Assembly: GCA_030581615.1 (NCBI GenBank)
Contig: JAKTTT010000063.1
Span: 62,001 to 126,000, forward strand
DNA length: 64,000 nt
From: Alloascoidea africana
Lineage: Eukaryota > Ascomycota > Alloascoideomycetes > Alloascoideales > Alloascoideaceae
Direction: 5' to 3'
Part shown: positions 63,539 through 64,000 of the stretch, one piece after another
Layout: each line of letters starts with the position of its first letter
Position numbering within the stretch: the first letter of the stretch is position 1
Position numbers and translations under genes: made by a program
Notes under the pieces: model-generated
Database searches by the model: none
Seen by the model: only the letters and a program-made list of their open reading frames with translations
What the model was told of the DNA's origin: nothing

Positions 63539-64000
63539 TTAAAGGAAAAAGGCAAGAGCAAAAGCACCGGCGAAAGCACCATTTGCAATAACCTTGGGTG
63601 CAGCGCCGGTTTGAACCTGAATTGCAGGAGCAGTGGGGGCACCTCTTCCTGGATGAGTTCCAGTAATAGTGACGACGACTGGAACAGTGGTGGTGGTGTC
63701 ACATCCCTCAGGTGGGCATACTGTAACGGTGGTGATGGAATCTTCTGATTCGGGGCCAGGAGCTGGCGCTGGGACAGGAACTGGAGCAGGAGCTGGGCTT
63801 GGAGCTGGGCCAGGAGCTGGGCCAGGAGCTGGAGAAGTATCAGGAGCCTGCTCACTTGGAGCAGGGCCAGGAGCTGGAGAAGTATCAGGAGCCTTCTCAC
63901 TTGGAACAGGTGATGGGATGACGGAAGTCTTGGAAATTGTGCAAGGGCACTCTGTGATCGTGACAACACCGGCAGACGTGACTGTAATTGTCTTTGTTCC
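63539..64000 (-). CDS. C-terminus of a proline-rich GPI-anchored wall protein, cut by the edge
   Basis: On the minus strand the frame is open from the right edge to a stop at 63539-63541 (153 codons). It shows TKTITVTSAGVVTITECPC, a duplicated APDTSPAPGPAPSE unit, a Pro-Ala-rich spacer and TTVTVCPPEGCDTTTTVPV. The end has a likely anchor site and hydrophobic tail (VIANGAFAGAFALAFFL). TxTVT...C motifs with cysteine pairs and Pro/Ser spacers are typical of yeast GPI wall glycoproteins. The start lies outside the window, so the catalytic or adhesive domain, if any, is unknown. Confidence 0.85.
   Translation of the reverse strand, partial: GTKTITVTSAGVVTITECPCTISKTSVIPSPVPSEKAPDTSPAPGPAPSEQAPDTSPAPGPAPGPAPSPAPAPVPVPAPAPGPESEDSITTVTVCPPEGCDTTTTVPVVVTITGTHPGRGAPTAPAIQVQTGAAPKVIANGAFAGAFALAFFL

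Overview
The window looks like nuclear DNA of a budding yeast (Saccharomycotina) from a lineage that branches outside the CUG-Ser yeasts. CTG falls at invariant leucines (HUB1 'IVLKK', RPN2 'LALL'), so it is read as leucine. Genes are compact and clearly yeast-like, yet 13 of about 26 carry introns: I place 23, all 44-114 nt, with GTRNGT-type donors and CTAAC/CTAAT branch sites. That is intron-rich for the group. A CBM1-like module, rare in yeasts, makes me think of Dipodascaceae/Geotrichum-type or other early-branching yeasts, but this is inference.

Layout. 1-3.6 kb: start of an unknown protein leaving the left edge, HUB1 (five exons), RSA4 and the mitoribosomal IMG2. 3.9-11.7 kb: two secreted serine/threonine-rich proteins on the minus strand (one with a CBM1-like module), a Whi5/Nrm1-type G1/S repressor and a TIP1-like GPI protein. 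11.7-14.4 kb: a long gene-free interval. 14.4-21.7 kb: UTP7, RPN2, a DESI-type isopeptidase and SER3. 22.7-26 kb: two neighbouring Skg6/Tos2-like single-pass membrane proteins. 26.7-40 kb: SWD2, a 74-aa DUF1748 protein with a 9-nt first exon, HEM4, TRS130, a 1752-aa acidic nuclear-type protein and PAA1. 40-44 kb: a 4-kb gene-free interval. 44-53 kb: a DDI1 paralogue that has lost its catalytic aspartate, its UBA domain and both introns, then intact DDI1, then a rhodanese-USP deubiquitinase. 53.9-58 kb: a GPI protein, a ring-hydroxylating oxygenase homologue without its Rieske cluster site, and a Gcn4-like bZIP. 59-64 kb: two tandem purine-cytosine permeases and the C-terminus of a proline-rich GPI wall protein.

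Themes. Ubiquitin/proteasome genes are unusually frequent (HUB1, RPN2, DESI, DDI1 twice, USP). Reb1-like TTACCCGG sites sit in three compact promoters. TGACTC (Gcn4/Bas1-type) sites precede SER3 and one permease, in the same window as a Gcn4-like bZIP. GC-rich islands fill several intergenic regions. The best candidates for something undescribed are the DDI1 pseudoprotease, the Rieske-less oxygenase, and the CBM1-bearing secreted protein with Kex2-like sites. No transposon, rRNA, tRNA or CRISPR array was recognised. All exon boundaries are read by eye from splice signals, reading frame and family similarity.
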